Assembly: GCA_905182995.1 (NCBI GenBank)
Contig: CAJJDP010000078.1
Span: 62,001-126,000, forward strand
DNA from: Paramecium octaurelia
Taxonomy: Eukaryota > Ciliophora > Oligohymenophorea > Peniculida > Parameciidae
Length of the DNA stretch: 64,000 nucleotides
Reading direction: 5' to 3'
The notes beneath the pieces were generated by a model. It did not search any database, was not told where the DNA came from, and worked only from the letters and a program-made list of their open reading frames with translations. Positions within the stretch are counted from its first letter, which is position 1. Each line of letters opens with the position of its first letter. Of this stretch, positions 62,990-64,000 are shown piece after piece. Position numbers and translations under genes: made by a program.

Positions 62990-63406
62990 ATGGCGGATAG
63001 TGTAGAATTGCAAAAATTACCTATTTACCCAGGATTAGAAATTAAAGTTAATACATTCGGCTAACCACTGTGGTTTCCAATATTTATAATTTGGAATTCT
63101 TAAAGAAATCAAAACCTTTGTTTTATTGATAAAAATTGATTTAAGTGATAACATTATGCTTCACATTCATGAGAAACTAATGAGTTATAAACAACTTCAA
63201 AAAGAAAACAATAAGAATGGAAGCAAAAATAATATAAAAGAAGGGCAACAATAAAATACAATTAATCTAAAAATGGGCCATATGTGGTGTATCAAAGTTA
63301 AAATGGAAATAGTAAGAATATTGTAAACCCCCTGCAATTTCACTTATCTCATAATAGGAGCTTCAGCTAGATCATCAGTTCTTTATAAAATAGTAATTAT
63401 TAGATG
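62990..63406 (+). CDS. Unresolved small gene
   Basis: A convincing start, MADSVELQKLPIYPGLEIKV, runs 49 residues to TGA 63137-63139. In another frame a longer open stretch overlaps and continues it: FGILKEIKTFVLLIKIDLSD, HIHEKLMSYKQLQKENNK, then GHMWCIKVKMEIVRI. An intron between the two would join them, but no GT...AG pair I tried keeps the frame. Either a gene with an unusual splice or a frameshifted one. Confidence 0.3.
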
Positions 63407-63535
63407 AAATTACTTGGGGTATTTTTATAAAATATCTCTCACATGATAGACAAAAGAGAATCAAACTATTGAGTAAGTAAATGGTGAATATAAAGCAGAA
63501 TGTAAACAAATAAACAAAGTTTTTGGTTGATAAAT

Positions 63536-64000
63536 TCATTCTGTATTTTATAACAATTAAATTATCTTATCCTTATAAATTCTTTCTTATGCCAACCACT
63601 AATCTTCTTTCTCTTGCATTTATTATTCTAATCTCACAATTTAACTCTTCAATTAATCAATTATATTGACATTAGCATTCTTCTCTAACTCTAATAGTTA
63701 ATTGGATAATTCTTTAATGATTTAATTTTTCTTGTCAATAGTTTTCTCATACTATTCTTGATTCGATGTAGTGGATTGATTGAGAGCATTGTCATTAATT
63801 TACTTATAGCCAGATTGAGATCTTTGATTCATCTTTTTTAATTGTTCACTCTATTATCTGATAATGACAGTAAGATGTTAATTTTCATCCTGGACTTTGT
63901 TAAATTTATCTTCAAGCTCTGCACACTTTTATTTCCATAGTTAGATTTCTGAATCTTGAGAACTAACGTCAAAATTATTGAATGTGGAATCATCGAAAAT
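63536..64000 (-). CDS. Coiled-coil protein, C-terminal part (5' end off window)
   Basis: 154 codons are visible, ending at TGA 63536-63538. Reading in from the right edge: FDDSTFNNFDVSSQDSEI, then continuous charged helix (LWKQKCAELEDKFNKVQDEN, IIKELSNQLLELEKNANV, QIVRLEQQMQEKEDQWLAQE) and KDKIIQLLQNTE. Typical of a structural coiled-coil protein. The N-terminal part and any other domain lie outside the window. Confidence 0.75.

Overview
The window comes from a ciliate macronuclear-type genome, most like Paramecium. TGA is the only stop, and TAA and TAG fall throughout conserved frames as Gln. Introns are 22-34 nt, GT...AG, often opening GTA and closing TAG. The DNA is very AT-rich and most gene gaps are tens of bases. 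Splicing these introns and reading TAA/TAG as Gln gives closed frames ending in TGA for more than 30 genes. The species is not proven from sequence alone.

Left part (1-8.2 kb): a DNA ligase I running off the left edge, an LRR protein, an SCP/FCP-type phosphatase, two small tandem paralogs and a three-repeat MYB protein. Between 8 and 34 kb, AT-rich gene-poor stretches alternate with genes. These include two of three copies of a large unrecognised type I membrane protein (about 1350 residues, C-terminus EVEL), a lysosomal-type alpha-mannosidase sharing a 28-bp divergent promoter with a SLOG/LSDAT protein, a 24-bp minisatellite, a tandem pair of Cys/His-motif proteins, a Rab21-like GTPase, and two N/Q-rich paralogs.

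Right part (34-64 kb): a dense block with small membrane proteins, a U2AF large subunit, a pseudokinase-MORN fusion tail to tail with a pepsin-fold protein lacking both catalytic motifs, a Cys/His-WD40 protein, a TMBIM (Bax inhibitor-like) protein, a 946-residue coiled-coil protein, the third giant membrane protein, and several coiled-coil or acidic proteins. A single N at 55454 joins two identical 1293-bp segments and is probably an unmerged assembly overlap.

The genes do not form one pathway; each has its own short promoter. The best undescribed item is the three-member giant membrane-protein family, with a conserved intron and C-terminus and one copy carrying a lone in-frame TGA. Several gaps over 500 bp hold half-open coding traces that look like decayed genes. 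No virus-derived element, IS, CRISPR array or confident tRNA was seen.
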